Of a DNA stretch of 34,572 bases, positions 23,067 through 29,711 are shown in pieces. The translations under genes and the position numbers were made by a program. The stretch spans positions 1 through 34,572 of IMG/VR virus record IMGVR_UViG_3300032156_000049. One strand, written 5' to 3'. Below the pieces are notes generated by a model. The model was not told the DNA's origin. It searched no databases and saw nothing but the letters and a program-made list of their open reading frames with translations. This DNA is from a virus. Positions within the stretch are counted from its first letter, which is position 1, and every line of letters starts with the position of its first letter.

Positions 23067-23381
23067 CTAGGCCACTGAATTTCTCTGGCAATCCCTTATG
23101 ACCTCCGCTACGAACGACTGGGCGATTCCCTTCCCGAATTGCTGAGGAGTGAACCTAAAAACGCGCCATCCGAGCTTCCCGGCTTCGTTAAATTTTTCCA
23201 TGTCTTTTAAGTAGCCTAATCCACGAGTGTGCCGTCCCCTCGTCCAAATTCCGCCGTCGATTTCAACCGCTATCCGGTATTCAGGGAAGGCGTAGTCGAA
23301 CCTCCATTTGCGCGGCGGGGCGAATCGGTACTCGGGTACAGGGTCCAGATCGAAGGCTTTCCAGAAATAGTTGCTTGTCAT
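23067..23381 (-). CDS. Phage nuclease of the PD-(D/E)xK type
   Basis: A 104-residue protein resembling small endonucleases (Vsr/DUF559-like) that are common in phage recombination modules. The core is RFDYAFPEYRIAVEIDGG (about residues 27-44), where D29 and E40 would bind metal. TRGRHTRGLGYLKDMEKFN and GWRVFRFTPQQF follow, the last being the typical closing strand and helix. ATG 23381 has GGAGGAGAG just upstream and overlaps the stop of the preceding 55-residue gene (ATGA). A longer in-frame start lies inside that gene. A likely role is cutting branched or mismatched DNA during recombination or packaging; substrate specificity is not visible. Confidence 0.75.
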   Translation of the reverse strand: MTSNYFWKAFDLDPVPEYRFAPPRKWRFDYAFPEYRIAVEIDGGIWTRGRHTRGLGYLKDMEKFNEAGKLGWRVFRFTPQQFGKGIAQSFVAEVIRDCQRNSVA

Positions 23382-23545
23382 CTCTCCTCCAGATCCTTGA
23401 AGCACCTCTGGCACATCAGCCCCCAGTTCGTCTTGACCCTACGGTGTCCCCTCATCCCGCACACCCATTCGCAGGGTTTGACGATCACCATGCAGAGGAA
23501 GTTGAGAGCCCACTCAAAGAGTGTTGATATCACTTCGCTTAACAT
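23378..23545 (-). CDS. 55-residue protein with cysteine pairs
   Basis: This gene fills the gap between the nuclease and the coiled-coil gene. The ATG at 23545 has AGAGGA 7 nt upstream. The first 20 residues are hydrophobic and amphipathic (STLFEWALNFLCMVIV). The C-terminal part has CEWVC and CQRC, arranged as a small zinc ribbon. The stop overlaps the nuclease ATG. An internal ATG at 23491 would give a 37-residue ribbon only. The function is unknown. Confidence 0.6.
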   Translation of the reverse strand: MLSEVISTLFEWALNFLCMVIVKPCEWVCGMRGHRRVKTNWGLMCQRCFKDLEER

Positions 23546-23873
23546 TCTTTATCCTCTCGAAGGCATCAATAGCTTCCTGCATGGCTCGCATTGAGCGTTT
23601 CGGATTTTCGTCCGAACAGAAACAGCCCGGCTGTCCGTCGCTCCAACAGACATAAAACTCGAATAACTTCCCGATCGCCTCCCTTAACTTACACGCCAAC
23701 CTCCCCGCCATCCTCCGCCATCGGTCGGCTTCGGTAACGAATTCATCCTTTGCCTCCTCCATACAAGCGAAAGCGTCGTTCAGGCGTTTGTTTTCTTTTG
23801 CCAATCGGTCGCGGTCTGCGGTCAGTTCAATCATCGCGTTTTGCCAGTCGAAATCTTCTTTCACGCCTCGCAT
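23514..23873 (-). CDS. Coiled-coil early protein
   Basis: A 119-residue protein with a coiled coil at about residues 8-60 (ELTADRDRLAKENKRLND) and a Cys-containing middle (CWSDGQPGCFC) that might bind metal. A further helix lies at the end. ATG 23873 is preferred over GTG 23882 because AGAGGTGG lies about 6 nt upstream of the ATG. It overlaps both neighbours slightly. Small coiled-coil proteins of this kind are common in phage early operons. The function is unknown. Confidence 0.65.
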   Translation of the reverse strand: MRGVKEDFDWQNAMIELTADRDRLAKENKRLNDAFACMEEAKDEFVTEADRWRRMAGRLACKLREAIGKLFEFYVCWSDGQPGCFCSDENPKRSMRAMQEAIDAFERIKNVKRSDINTL

Positions 23874-24253
23874 TTGATCCACCTCTCATACCCCGCTATT
23901 TTCTCCAAGCGATCCCATTTCCTTTTCCATTTCACGAACTGCAATGCCAGCGGCCAGATCGGGAGGTGAGATTCAATGAATACCAGTTCCCCGGAATCGA
24001 CGAGAACCCTGTCCGCTTCTACGAGCCACCCGAACTGATTCATGGATGGCGCGGGGAGGTTCGCGATCCAGTCGATTTCGGAGAATGTCTTGTCTCGGAA
24101 CGGAAGCCTTGTCGGAGACGCTTCAACTTGTCCTATGACTTCGTGGTAGCTCGTCACGAAGAAACGGGCGTTCTTGGCATGGTTGGAATATATCGCCAGG
24201 TGGAAATGGGGCGAGGGGACGGCCAAAGCCGCGATGAGGTAGAGGGCGGTCAT
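23861..24253 (-). CDS. Reduced methyltransferase-like protein
   Basis: A 130-residue protein whose middle follows the class I SAM methyltransferase pattern: RLPFRDKTFSEIDWIANL, then EADRVLVDSGELVFIES (like the motif E-x-x-RVLxPGGxLxxxE). The N-terminus is short and hydrophobic and shows no glycine-rich motif I (D/E-x-G-x-G-x-G), so SAM binding as usually seen is lost. It may be an inactive regulatory relative, or a fragment. The start at 24253 is an ATGA overlap with the upstream gene, with AGGGTGA before it; upstream in-frame codons lie inside that gene. Confidence 0.55.
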   Translation of the reverse strand: MTALYLIAALAVPSPHFHLAIYSNHAKNARFFVTSYHEVIGQVEASPTRLPFRDKTFSEIDWIANLPAPSMNQFGWLVEADRVLVDSGELVFIESHLPIWPLALQFVKWKRKWDRLEKIAGYERWIKCEA

Positions 24254-24441
24254 TTCACCCTGTACGTCACGTGCCCCTTGGTGCAGAAGCACCTTTCGGC
24301 GTGGATCACTTTCTCCGGCCATTGGTCACACCTGACGATCGGTTGGGCGCACTTGTCGCAAGCACCGAGATTGAGGGAATCGGCGGTGATTGACGAGGTT
24401 GAGACGGCGACAAGGGCCATCAGAAAGAGCCATCGGGTCAT
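24250..24441 (-). CDS. Small secreted cysteine-rich protein
   Basis: A 63-residue protein with an N-terminal signal peptide (MTRWLFLMALVAVSTSSITA). The mature domain of about 43 residues contains CDKC, a single C and CFC, arranged like an exported zinc ribbon or disulphide knot. A strong double Shine-Dalgarno (GGAGGAATAGGAG) precedes the ATG. A secreted early protein could act at the envelope, for instance in superinfection exclusion; this is only a suggestion. Confidence 0.65.
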   Translation of the reverse strand: MTRWLFLMALVAVSTSSITADSLNLGACDKCAQPIVRCDQWPEKVIHAERCFCTKGHVTYRVK

Positions 24442-24444
24442 CTC

Positions 24445-25038
24445 CTATTCCTCCAGTAACGATAAGCCATAGTTCAAGATGCGGAGTTTTATTTCTCTTT
24501 TTTCGGCGGCGTCGGCGGCGGCGTCGGCGGCGTAGGCGTAGGTGGCGGCGTAGGCGGCGGCGTAGGCGGCGTCGGCGGCGTAGGCGGCGGCGTAGGCGTA
24601 GGTGGCGGCGTAGGCGGCGGCGTAGGCGGCGTCGGCGGCGTAGGCGGCGGCGTAGGCGGCGGCGTCGGCGGCGTAGGCTTCGGCGGCGTCGGCGACGGCG
24701 TAGGCGGCGTAGGCGGCGGCGTAGGCGGGACTCCTCGTTTCTTTCGTGTCATTCGCTAGTACCTTCTTGGCCGCCTCTATTGCTTTTCGAGGGCGTTCGT
24801 CGTTCGGATACTTTTTCTCGAATATTTCAATTACATTCTCAGCCGCATAAATGGCGTAAGCCAAACACTGCGGGCGAGACATGACGCGGATTATGGTCCA
24901 GTTCGCCCAATCGAGTTTGTTTTCTGCAATGAGGGCGCAGAGAACTGGGATCGCTTCTCTCATCTTCTGAGACTTAAACCAATCGACTCCATCTGCACAC
25001 GCGCCTTTTTCTTTCAACCATTCTTCTGTCAGTTCCAT
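24445..25038 (-). CDS. Imm5-like protein with a long Ala/Tyr/Asp repeat
   Basis: A 197-residue protein. Residues 1-95 (TEEWLKEKGACADGVDWF, LDWANWTIIRVM, YAIYAAENVIEIFEKKYP, ERPRKAIEAAKKVL) match a family often labelled putative immunity protein (Imm5-like), which is frequent in phages and bacteria. Residues about 104-178 are nearly all Ala, Tyr and Asp in an (A-Y/D-A-A) pattern and include a 20-residue unit present twice. The end (KLRILNYGLSLLEE) is the family's normal C-terminal helix. GGAGGAATAA precedes the ATG. Ala-rich helices are usual in this family; the exact tandem repeat here is an expansion. The biochemical role of the family is unclear. Confidence 0.65.
   Translation of the reverse strand: MELTEEWLKEKGACADGVDWFKSQKMREAIPVLCALIAENKLDWANWTIIRVMSRPQCLAYAIYAAENVIEIFEKKYPNDERPRKAIEAAKKVLANDTKETRSPAYAAAYAAYAVADAAEAYAADAAAYAAAYAADAAYAAAYAATYAYAAAYAADAAYAAAYAATYAYAADAAADAAEKREIKLRILNYGLSLLEE
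24541..24657 (-). repeat. 60-bp tandem duplication in the Ala-rich gene
   Basis: Bases 24541-24600 are repeated exactly at 24601-24657 and then diverge. Both lie inside a wider tract (about 24505-24730) made of GCG, GTA and GTC triplets on the plus strand (Ala, Tyr and Asp codons on minus). The period is 20 codons, so expansion or loss keeps the frame. Confidence 0.85.
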
Positions 25039-25065
25039 TTATTCCTCCAATCGCAAAGACTCACA

Positions 25066-25271
25066 ACCTCGACGCCGACCCCGACCACAACCTCGACCCC
25101 GACCTCGACCACAACCCCGACCTCGACGCCGACCTCGACGCCGACCTCGACCCCGACCTCGACCCCGACCACGACCACGACCCCGGCCCCAACCACAACC
25201 TCGACCCCGACCTCGACCACAACCTCGACCTCGACCTCGACCTCGACCCCGACCTCGACCCCGACCCCGAC
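25066..25271. repeat. Hexamer-type low-complexity tract
   Basis: About 200 bp consist almost only of hexamers of the form CGACCN or CAACCN on the plus strand (CGACCT, CGACCC, CGACCA, CGACGC, CAACCT). All three minus frames and at least one plus frame are free of stops because of the repeat itself. The plus frame would read Thr-Pro-Ser-rich, like a glycoprotein linker, but it has no start. The minus frames read Ser/Arg/Gly or Val/Glu/Gly. I treat it as a non-coding or decayed repeat. Confidence 0.8.
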
Positions 25272-25303
25272 AAAAAAAGCGTATTGATGTTACCGAGTAC
25301 GCT
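25272..25303 (-). terminator. Terminator-like hairpin on the minus strand
   Basis: On the minus strand AGCGTA and TACGCT form a 6-bp stem with a 14-nt loop, followed at once by a run of seven T. It lies just after the gene at 25319-25642 and before the hexamer tract, so it could stop part of the early transcript there. The short stem makes it a weak terminator. Confidence 0.4.
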
Positions 25304-25318
25304 CGTCATGTCAGCCTT

Positions 25319-25642
25319 CTATTTCGTTTCTTTCGGGCACTTCTTTTCCCATGGGTATGCGTCAACAATAGCCGTAATGGAAACAAAGGCTTTCCCGATA
25401 TACTCGACTTCATTCAGTTCACCCTTCTCGAACGCAACACTGAACCTACCGGAATCGGCCACCCAAGACGCTTCATCCAGGACAAGAAAATTGCCCTTGA
25501 TTGCTTTGACTCGTCCCAAGACGTGATACGTCACGGTCCGGATCAGGTAGGCGTCGCCGATCTCGAACGGACAATCGGACGACGAGGCTCCGTCAGACTC
25601 CAAGGCTTTCTCAAGCAATTTCTCTATGAGTTGCGTTTTCAT
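25319..25642 (-). CDS. Conserved phage early protein
   Basis: A 107-residue protein with a short N-terminal helix (LIEKLLEKAL) and a beta domain: PFEIGDAYLIRTVTYHVLGRV, NFLVLDEASWVADSGRF and ELNEVEYIGKAFVSITAIVDA. I know this pattern (FEIGxxYLIRTVTYxxxGRV, then WVADSGRF) from phage and bacterial proteins without known function. ATG 25642 has AGGAG 8 nt upstream and overlaps the stop of the 51-residue membrane gene. Soluble, no metal motif. Confidence 0.7.
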   Translation of the reverse strand: MKTQLIEKLLEKALESDGASSSDCPFEIGDAYLIRTVTYHVLGRVKAIKGNFLVLDEASWVADSGRFSVAFEKGELNEVEYIGKAFVSITAIVDAYPWEKKCPKETK

Positions 25643-25794
25643 TTTTCAGTCTCCTGTTTTATTTTTAGTTCGCAAAACCACGCCGCCACCCATGTCCCGA
25701 TAAGAAATCCAGCAGTCGCAGAGAGCAGGATCACGAGCCCGTACTCGCCGAGAGTGAGGAAGCGGGGGGAGAGCAGGGATTCGAGGGCGGTCAC
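25639..25794 (-). CDS. 51-residue single-span membrane protein
   Basis: A small gene between two larger early genes. The GTG start overlaps the upstream stop (GTGA) and has AAGGAG about 8 nt before it. The product has a polar N-terminus, one membrane segment (YGLVILLSATAGFLIGTWVAAWF, about residues 18-40, shown here only as its limits) and a basic C-terminus (KIKQETEK). Its stop overlaps the next ATG. Both junctions fit the operon style, which supports it as real. It may act at the host membrane; the function is unknown. Confidence 0.65.
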   Translation of the reverse strand: MTALESLLSPRFLTLGEYGLVILLSATAGFLIGTWVAAWFCELKIKQETEK

Positions 25795-26015
25795 TCCTTC
25801 GACTCCTTCGGTTTGTTGAGTTCGGCGATGAGGGCGTCAGCAAACGCTACAGACTTCACCGCGTAAATCGATGGGTGCGAGTCGATGCTCATGTGCGTAT
25901 TTGCCAATGCTCCGCACATCGCCATCGCCGCGAAGTATTCGCGTTTGGTCAAACCGATCACCCGTAGATGATCTGTCGAATAAGCGTTAAATGCCGGGTC
26001 GTTCGGATCGGTCAT
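25791..26015 (-). CDS. Conserved small phage protein
   Basis: A 74-residue protein with the segment GLTKREYFAAMAMCGALAN (about residues 21-39) and a C-terminal FADALIAELNK. This combination is frequent in small phage proteins of unknown function (L-T-K-R-E-Y-F-A-A-M-A near the N-terminus, ADALI-x-EL at the end). It starts at an ATGA overlap with the upstream gene and has no strong ribosome site of its own, so translation is probably coupled. Confidence 0.7.
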   Translation of the reverse strand: MTDPNDPAFNAYSTDHLRVIGLTKREYFAAMAMCGALANTHMSIDSHPSIYAVKSVAFADALIAELNKPKESKE

Positions 26016-26227
26016 TTCGTTCGCAACTGCACCGAGTTTATTTTTTGGACAATAGAAGAAATCACGCTATCCGGGATATCTCCTTTCTGCCATTTTTCGG
26101 TCAACGCCCATTCAATGTTCATCGTTAAAACTGCCTGATTGGGAATATTATTTATCACCCGCTCTATGCTCGCGATCCTAGCCTCATTCTGTTCGCATCT
26201 TTGGCATTTCGTCGAGAATAACGGCAT
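26012..26227 (-). CDS. Small early protein with CxxC
   Basis: A 71-residue protein with one CQRC pair near the N-terminus (residues 8-11), then a helical stretch (EARIASIERVINNIP) and a basic end. AGGAGG lies 7 nt before the ATG. The single cysteine pair could bind metal on dimerisation. The function is unknown. Confidence 0.6.
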   Translation of the reverse strand: MPLFSTKCQRCEQNEARIASIERVINNIPNQAVLTMNIEWALTEKWQKGDIPDSVISSIVQKINSVQLRTK

Positions 26228-26256
26228 TGACGCCTCCTAGAGAAGTGATTCGATGT

Positions 26257-26406
26257 TCATTTCGATTTATCCATTTCTTCAATTTCCTGCGCCATTGAAA
26301 CGATTTGATTCCCTATTGCTTTTTCATCAATGATCAGGAGGTGATCGACATCAGTTTCCCATATGATTTTCTTCTTGGTCCCCATCACGATAATGGTGAT
26401 CCCCAT
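26257..26406 (-). CDS. 49-residue early protein
   Basis: A short gene with an excellent Shine-Dalgarno (AGGAGGT, 6 nt from ATG 26406). The N-terminal half is two beta strands (GITIIVMGTKKKIIW, then DHLLIIDEK) and the C-terminal half a charged helix. The placement fits the dense operon. The function is unknown. Confidence 0.65.
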   Translation of the reverse strand: MGITIIVMGTKKKIIWETDVDHLLIIDEKAIGNQIVSMAQEIEEMDKSK

Positions 26407-26416
26407 TCGCTACCTC

Positions 26417-26752
26417 CTATAACCCGAATTCCATCGCTACCTGCCGAGGAGATTTCAAAAGCAACTGCTCCTCGTGATCCCTGACCCTCGTCTTAAACTC
26501 AGCGTCGTCAATCAAGATCGTGCGCTCAGTCATCAACCCCGTGATGTTCCACCCCGTCAGCTTGCCCCAATAAGGGCTACGCTTCAAGTAGACGTCGTAG
26601 AGAGCCATGACTTCTGCGGCGGTAAATATCCCGCAGAGCAACTTAAGATGTTTCAAATCTTTCCCCATGAACGGATACCGCCTCCCTTTTTTCTTCTCCC
26701 ACTCTTGGCTTACGTACGCGACGACTTCTTTCCACGACTCCGACTTAGGCAT
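26417..26752 (-). CDS. Conserved phage early protein next to the methyltransferase
   Basis: A 111-residue helical protein: WKEVVAYVSQEWEKKKG, then YPFMGKDLKHLKLLCGIF, then AAEVMALYDVYL. The YPF-x-GKD-x-K-x-LK pattern followed by V-M-AL-x-D-x-Y-L recurs in small phage proteins beside replication and modification genes. The start overlaps the methyltransferase stop (TAATG). It may be a replication accessory; this is inference from context only. Confidence 0.65.
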   Translation of the reverse strand: MPKSESWKEVVAYVSQEWEKKKGRRYPFMGKDLKHLKLLCGIFTAAEVMALYDVYLKRSPYWGKLTGWNITGLMTERTILIDDAEFKTRVRDHEEQLLLKSPRQVAMEFGL

Positions 26753-27630
26753 TACTTGATCCCGAGGAGCCTTTCAAACGCTTCCCGCGCTTGGGCTGGA
26801 ACCACGCTGTTGCCCAGTCCTCTAAGGCGGTCCACTTGGTTTGGTATCCCATAACCCACTCGATCCAATCTGGGTTCGGTTTCCCACCACGACCGTATAA
26901 ATTCTTCAGTTGATTGCAAATTGATCCGCCGTTCCTCAGCGTGTAGCCTTTCCAATCCCGAGCCGTCGGCGTGCTCCATCGAATCTGATCGTTTATAGTT
27001 ACTGCGTGTTTCGATGTCCTCAACGATTCTTGGAATAGTTCCTTTGATTTGGCCCCGCGCTCCCCCATGTTTGCGTCGGGAGTTCTCCGTAACATCTTTT
27101 TCAGCTTCGTTTTTCCGTTTGTCCCTCCGTTGTTCGGGAGGCATGGCGTGGGCCAGTAACCACCATCGGGCTCTTCGGTGGTTCGCTCCCACGTCCGCAG
27201 CGGATAAAATACCCCATCGACAGTCATACCGTAGGCGGCAAAGCTCGCCAACGACTCGCTCTGCTCCTCGAACAGTAATCGCTGCGACGTTCTCCAAAAA
27301 CACGAATCTCGGTCGAATCTCGCCAACGAGCCTGATGATCTCGAAAAATAGTCCGCTACGCTCTCCTCCCAAGCCTTCTCCGCGTCCTGCGACTGAAATG
27401 TCCTGGCAGGGGAAGCCTCCGTAGATGATGTCCACGGGCGGTAACATAGAGCCATGCAACGTTCGTACGTCATCCCATATCGGAGCGAGTGGAAGTGATC
27501 GATCTGACATTCTTGACAGTAATACACATTGAGCGTATCGGTCGTTTTCACAGTAGGCGACGGGCCGAACGTACCCTTGCAGGGAGAGGGTGATTCCTCC
27601 GATACCGCTGAAGAGGTCGAGTCCGTACAT
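26752..27630 (-). CDS. dcm: DNA cytosine-5 methyltransferase
   Basis: A 292-residue enzyme that methylates cytosine C5 in DNA, probably protecting phage DNA from host restriction. Motif I is LDLFSGIGG (residues 4-12) for SAM binding. Motif IV is GGFPCQDIS with catalytic Cys75. Motif VI is FLENV (111-115), motif VIII is HRRARWW (151-157), and motif X is GNSVVP (273-278). The target-recognition region (about 160-265) is shorter than in many family members. No cognate restriction enzyme is next to it, so it is an orphan. No strong ribosome site precedes the ATG at 27630, which may hold expression low. Confidence 0.93.
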   Translation of the reverse strand: MYGLDLFSGIGGITLSLQGYVRPVAYCENDRYAQCVLLSRMSDRSLPLAPIWDDVRTLHGSMLPPVDIIYGGFPCQDISVAGRGEGLGGERSGLFFEIIRLVGEIRPRFVFLENVAAITVRGAERVVGELCRLRYDCRWGILSAADVGANHRRARWWLLAHAMPPEQRRDKRKNEAEKDVTENSRRKHGGARGQIKGTIPRIVEDIETRSNYKRSDSMEHADGSGLERLHAEERRINLQSTEEFIRSWWETEPRLDRVGYGIPNQVDRLRGLGNSVVPAQAREAFERLLGIK

Positions 27631-27652
27631 GATTTAGCCAAATATACCCACA

Positions 27653-28039
27653 TCAGAATGGTATGGGACTGTCTTCCTCTGCCCCTCCAACGGGCCTGAA
27701 ATTCGCCCACTGATCCCGCATATCCCCTGTCTTTTTGTCGGGGACATGGATCACGTCGGCCACGAACTGTTGCCCGACAACCGTTTCGCGGTCCCATAGA
27801 ATATCCCCGGCCTCGTCGGGCTTGAACCCCAACGCCATCAGCAGGGGTTTGGACAGAAAACACATCACAGCCTTGGTCATCTTCTTCCTCTGGCCGCCAG
27901 CGACCGTCGAAGTCTTGAACAGGTAATAGGGGTACCCGTTGGGAGTTTTCCGTTTCTCGACGGGCGCGTCGATGGTGAACACCAGCGCCTTCGATTGCGG
28001 GAACAGCGACCGGCCTTCAAAACTTGTTTTCTCAATCAT
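27653..28039 (-). CDS. SSB-like partner of the recombination ATPase
   Basis: A 128-residue protein. Its C-terminus, GGAEEDSPIPF, is the acidic tip typical of bacterial single-stranded DNA-binding proteins (compare D-D-D-I-P-F), which recruits partner enzymes. The rest is beta-rich with basic patches (KTSTVAGGQRKKMTK) and could be an OB fold. The ATG overlaps the ATPase stop, with GGAGG about 9 nt before it. Phage Sak4-type ATPases are often coded beside an SSB. The OB fold is an inference; the tip is seen directly. Confidence 0.6.
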   Translation of the reverse strand: MIEKTSFEGRSLFPQSKALVFTIDAPVEKRKTPNGYPYYLFKTSTVAGGQRKKMTKAVMCFLSKPLLMALGFKPDEAGDILWDRETVVGQQFVADVIHVPDKKTGDMRDQWANFRPVGGAEEDSPIPF

Positions 28040-29054
28040 CTTCTTTGACCTCCGTATCTTTATGTTCTTCCGCGCTTTTGGCGGTTTCTCGGATTGTCTT
28101 GAGCCCCGCTTCCAGCTTGTCGGCTTGCAGTTGCTCTAGGGCTGAGGTCGCCGCCGTCCCAAACAGGCCCTTAAGCAACCGGATCACCTTCTGTTTATCG
28201 GCATCCGACCGTCCGGGGTATTGCAGGATCAACTCCTGCTTAATCTCCTCAAGGGCTATCTCCCGGCGTTTGTATTCGTAGGATTTCGATTGCGGCGTGT
28301 CGAACAGGGCGGTTGAGTTCCGCGTCAGGTCCACGCCATCGTGCTTGCCGCCAAGGTTCAGCCGTTCGATGTGGGGGAGAAACGTCTCGAACGTCGGGTT
28401 GTCAAAGAATTTCCCGTCCAATTGCCACGCCCGGTCCCCGATGATCCACGCCCGATGCTTCATAAACTTTTCTTCGCGTATTCGTTCCATTTCGACAAGC
28501 AGACTCGGCTCATAGCCAAGATCGGACTCGACCTTCATCTTTGTCCCCGTCTTGACTAACTCTTTGAACCCTTCGTCGTCCTCTTTGAAATCAAACTCGT
28601 ACCCTGCCCTTCCGCACATGATGATGTGGAGTTTTGAATTCAGGAACCTGTCCGAGAACTCCCGCCATTCCTGTTTTATCGGCATCCAATCCTTGAGCGT
28701 CAGGCGTTCGATGTTGCGCTTGATTTGGTAACTCCGAACAACGTCCTGCCAGAAATGAGTTACTGAATCTATCACGCAGATATCGCATTCCTTCTCCGCT
28801 TGGTCAATGTTCTTAACCAGATCATTGAAGGCCCGAGAGTTGTCAACGATGATGCTTAGCCCATCGGCCTCGAAGATCGGGCGCACGAAGGTATGCCCCG
28901 CCTCCGTATCGAGATATGCTATCGGCTTTTTGCTTTGGATATGTTTCGCCAAACCGACGGCGACTTGGCTGGCCGTAAACGTCTTGCCGCTTTTTGGAAA
29001 TCCGAGGATTCCCATTTTCAGGAATGCAAAATTATTCTCAGATTTTTTAAGCAT
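28032..29054 (-). CDS. Sak4-like RecA-fold recombination ATPase
   Basis: A 340-residue protein with Walker A GFPKSGKT (residues 18-25) and Walker B DICVIDS (91-97). AYLDTEAGH (about 46-54), near the start, is typical of the AAA_24/Sak4 group of phage nucleotide-binding proteins. The C-terminal third is charged helix (about 255-340). Such proteins anneal or pair single strands in phage recombination. ATG 29054 has GGAGGG about 8 nt upstream; an in-frame TTG at 29069 overlaps that ribosome site and is rejected. The gene overlaps the endonuclease gene by 8 nt. Confidence 0.8.
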   Translation of the reverse strand: MLKKSENNFAFLKMGILGFPKSGKTFTASQVAVGLAKHIQSKKPIAYLDTEAGHTFVRPIFEADGLSIIVDNSRAFNDLVKNIDQAEKECDICVIDSVTHFWQDVVRSYQIKRNIERLTLKDWMPIKQEWREFSDRFLNSKLHIIMCGRAGYEFDFKEDDEGFKELVKTGTKMKVESDLGYEPSLLVEMERIREEKFMKHRAWIIGDRAWQLDGKFFDNPTFETFLPHIERLNLGGKHDGVDLTRNSTALFDTPQSKSYEYKRREIALEEIKQELILQYPGRSDADKQKVIRLLKGLFGTAATSALEQLQADKLEAGLKTIRETAKSAEEHKDTEVKEDD

Positions 29055-29544
29055 TGGGATTCCCTCCAAAATTTGTCAGCGCAACATTTCCGAAGGCTCT
29101 AATAACAGCGTTGTCGTAGGCTTTCGCTGCGTCAATCTCCGTTTCGAAATCCCCGCGATAAAACGCTCTCCTGTTTTTGAAAACTCTCGCACACCATATG
29201 CTTCTTCGTTTTACCCAATACACGCCTCGGTAGCGCGATGTTTCCCCGACTTTCGATATCTTTCTGTTCAGATAGTTCGCACCCTTGGAAACTAAGCGAA
29301 GATTGGACTTTCTGTTATCAAGTCCATCCCTGTTTCGATGGTCGATGACGCATTTCCTGAACCCGTCAATAATCAATCGTTGCATCGTTAGTGTCGTTCT
29401 CGGTTTTCGACTCCCCTCAAATGTTGTCTGTGCGTATGTTGCATTTGGCCCACGGCAAGGCCACCATTTATGCCTCGAAAGCAGAGGATAGTCCTCATCA
29501 TCGACGAGCGCGATTGTTTTTCCTACGGATATTGCCATCGTCAT
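29047..29544 (-). CDS. HNH homing endonuclease with AP2 domain
   Basis: A 165-residue protein. Residues about 67-84 hold the HNH motif (IDHRNRDGLDNRKSNLRL, with metal and catalytic His69 and the N-x-x-N-L end). Residues about 103-158 form an AP2 DNA-binding domain (RYRGVYWVKRRSIWCARV, ending AKAYDNAVIRAFG). This pair is typical of free-standing phage homing endonucleases, which cut alleles lacking them and spread. GGGAGG precedes the ATG at 29544. It stands just upstream of the recombination ATPase gene and overlaps it, so it may have been inserted into the operon. Confidence 0.88.
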   Translation of the reverse strand: MTMAISVGKTIALVDDEDYPLLSRHKWWPCRGPNATYAQTTFEGSRKPRTTLTMQRLIIDGFRKCVIDHRNRDGLDNRKSNLRLVSKGANYLNRKISKVGETSRYRGVYWVKRRSIWCARVFKNRRAFYRGDFETEIDAAKAYDNAVIRAFGNVALTNFGGNPNA

Positions 29545-29555
29545 TGTTGACCTCC

Positions 29556-29711
29556 CTATTTCACGTAGTAGTCAATTCTCTCCAGATCAACGTCTTTTGT
29601 TAATCCAGCGTAGTAATCCCACAGTTTCCTGATCTGCTCCACCGTCATCCCATCCACGGTTAGACCCATCGCCTCGATGTCGGAGATTTCGTCAGCTTGT
29701 GTGGCGTCCAA
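29556..29711 (-). CDS. 51-residue protein, paralogue of 29874-30029
   Basis: TTG start with GGAGGA 8 nt upstream. The sequence (ISDIEAMGLTVDGMTVEQIR, then VDLERIDYY) aligns along its whole length with the 51-residue protein at 29874-30029 (LDLESMGITIEGLQIKEIK, then IDLEKIDSF). Both are helical and acidic. The equal length supports TTG as the true start. The function is unknown. Confidence 0.65.
   Translation of the reverse strand: MDATQADEISDIEAMGLTVDGMTVEQIRKLWDYYAGLTKDVDLERIDYYVK

Noticed and set aside
24390-24884. Plus-strand Arg-rich frame and minus-strand Thr-Pro frame across the GCG repeats
   Set aside because: Both are by-products of the triplet repeat; the Imm5-like minus frame has conserved ends and a good ribosome site.
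25066-25271. CRISPR array
   Set aside because: The hexamers are contiguous, with no spacers or repeat-spacer period, and no cas genes are present.
25061-25309. 82-residue Ser/Arg/Gly frame and a Val/Glu/Gly frame on the minus strand
   Set aside because: They exist because the hexamers contain no stop. The ribosome site is weak and a terminator-like hairpin lies just inside the frame.
26745-27863. Long minus-strand frame overlapping the methyltransferase
   Set aside because: It is another frame of the methyltransferase gene, which has all catalytic motifs.
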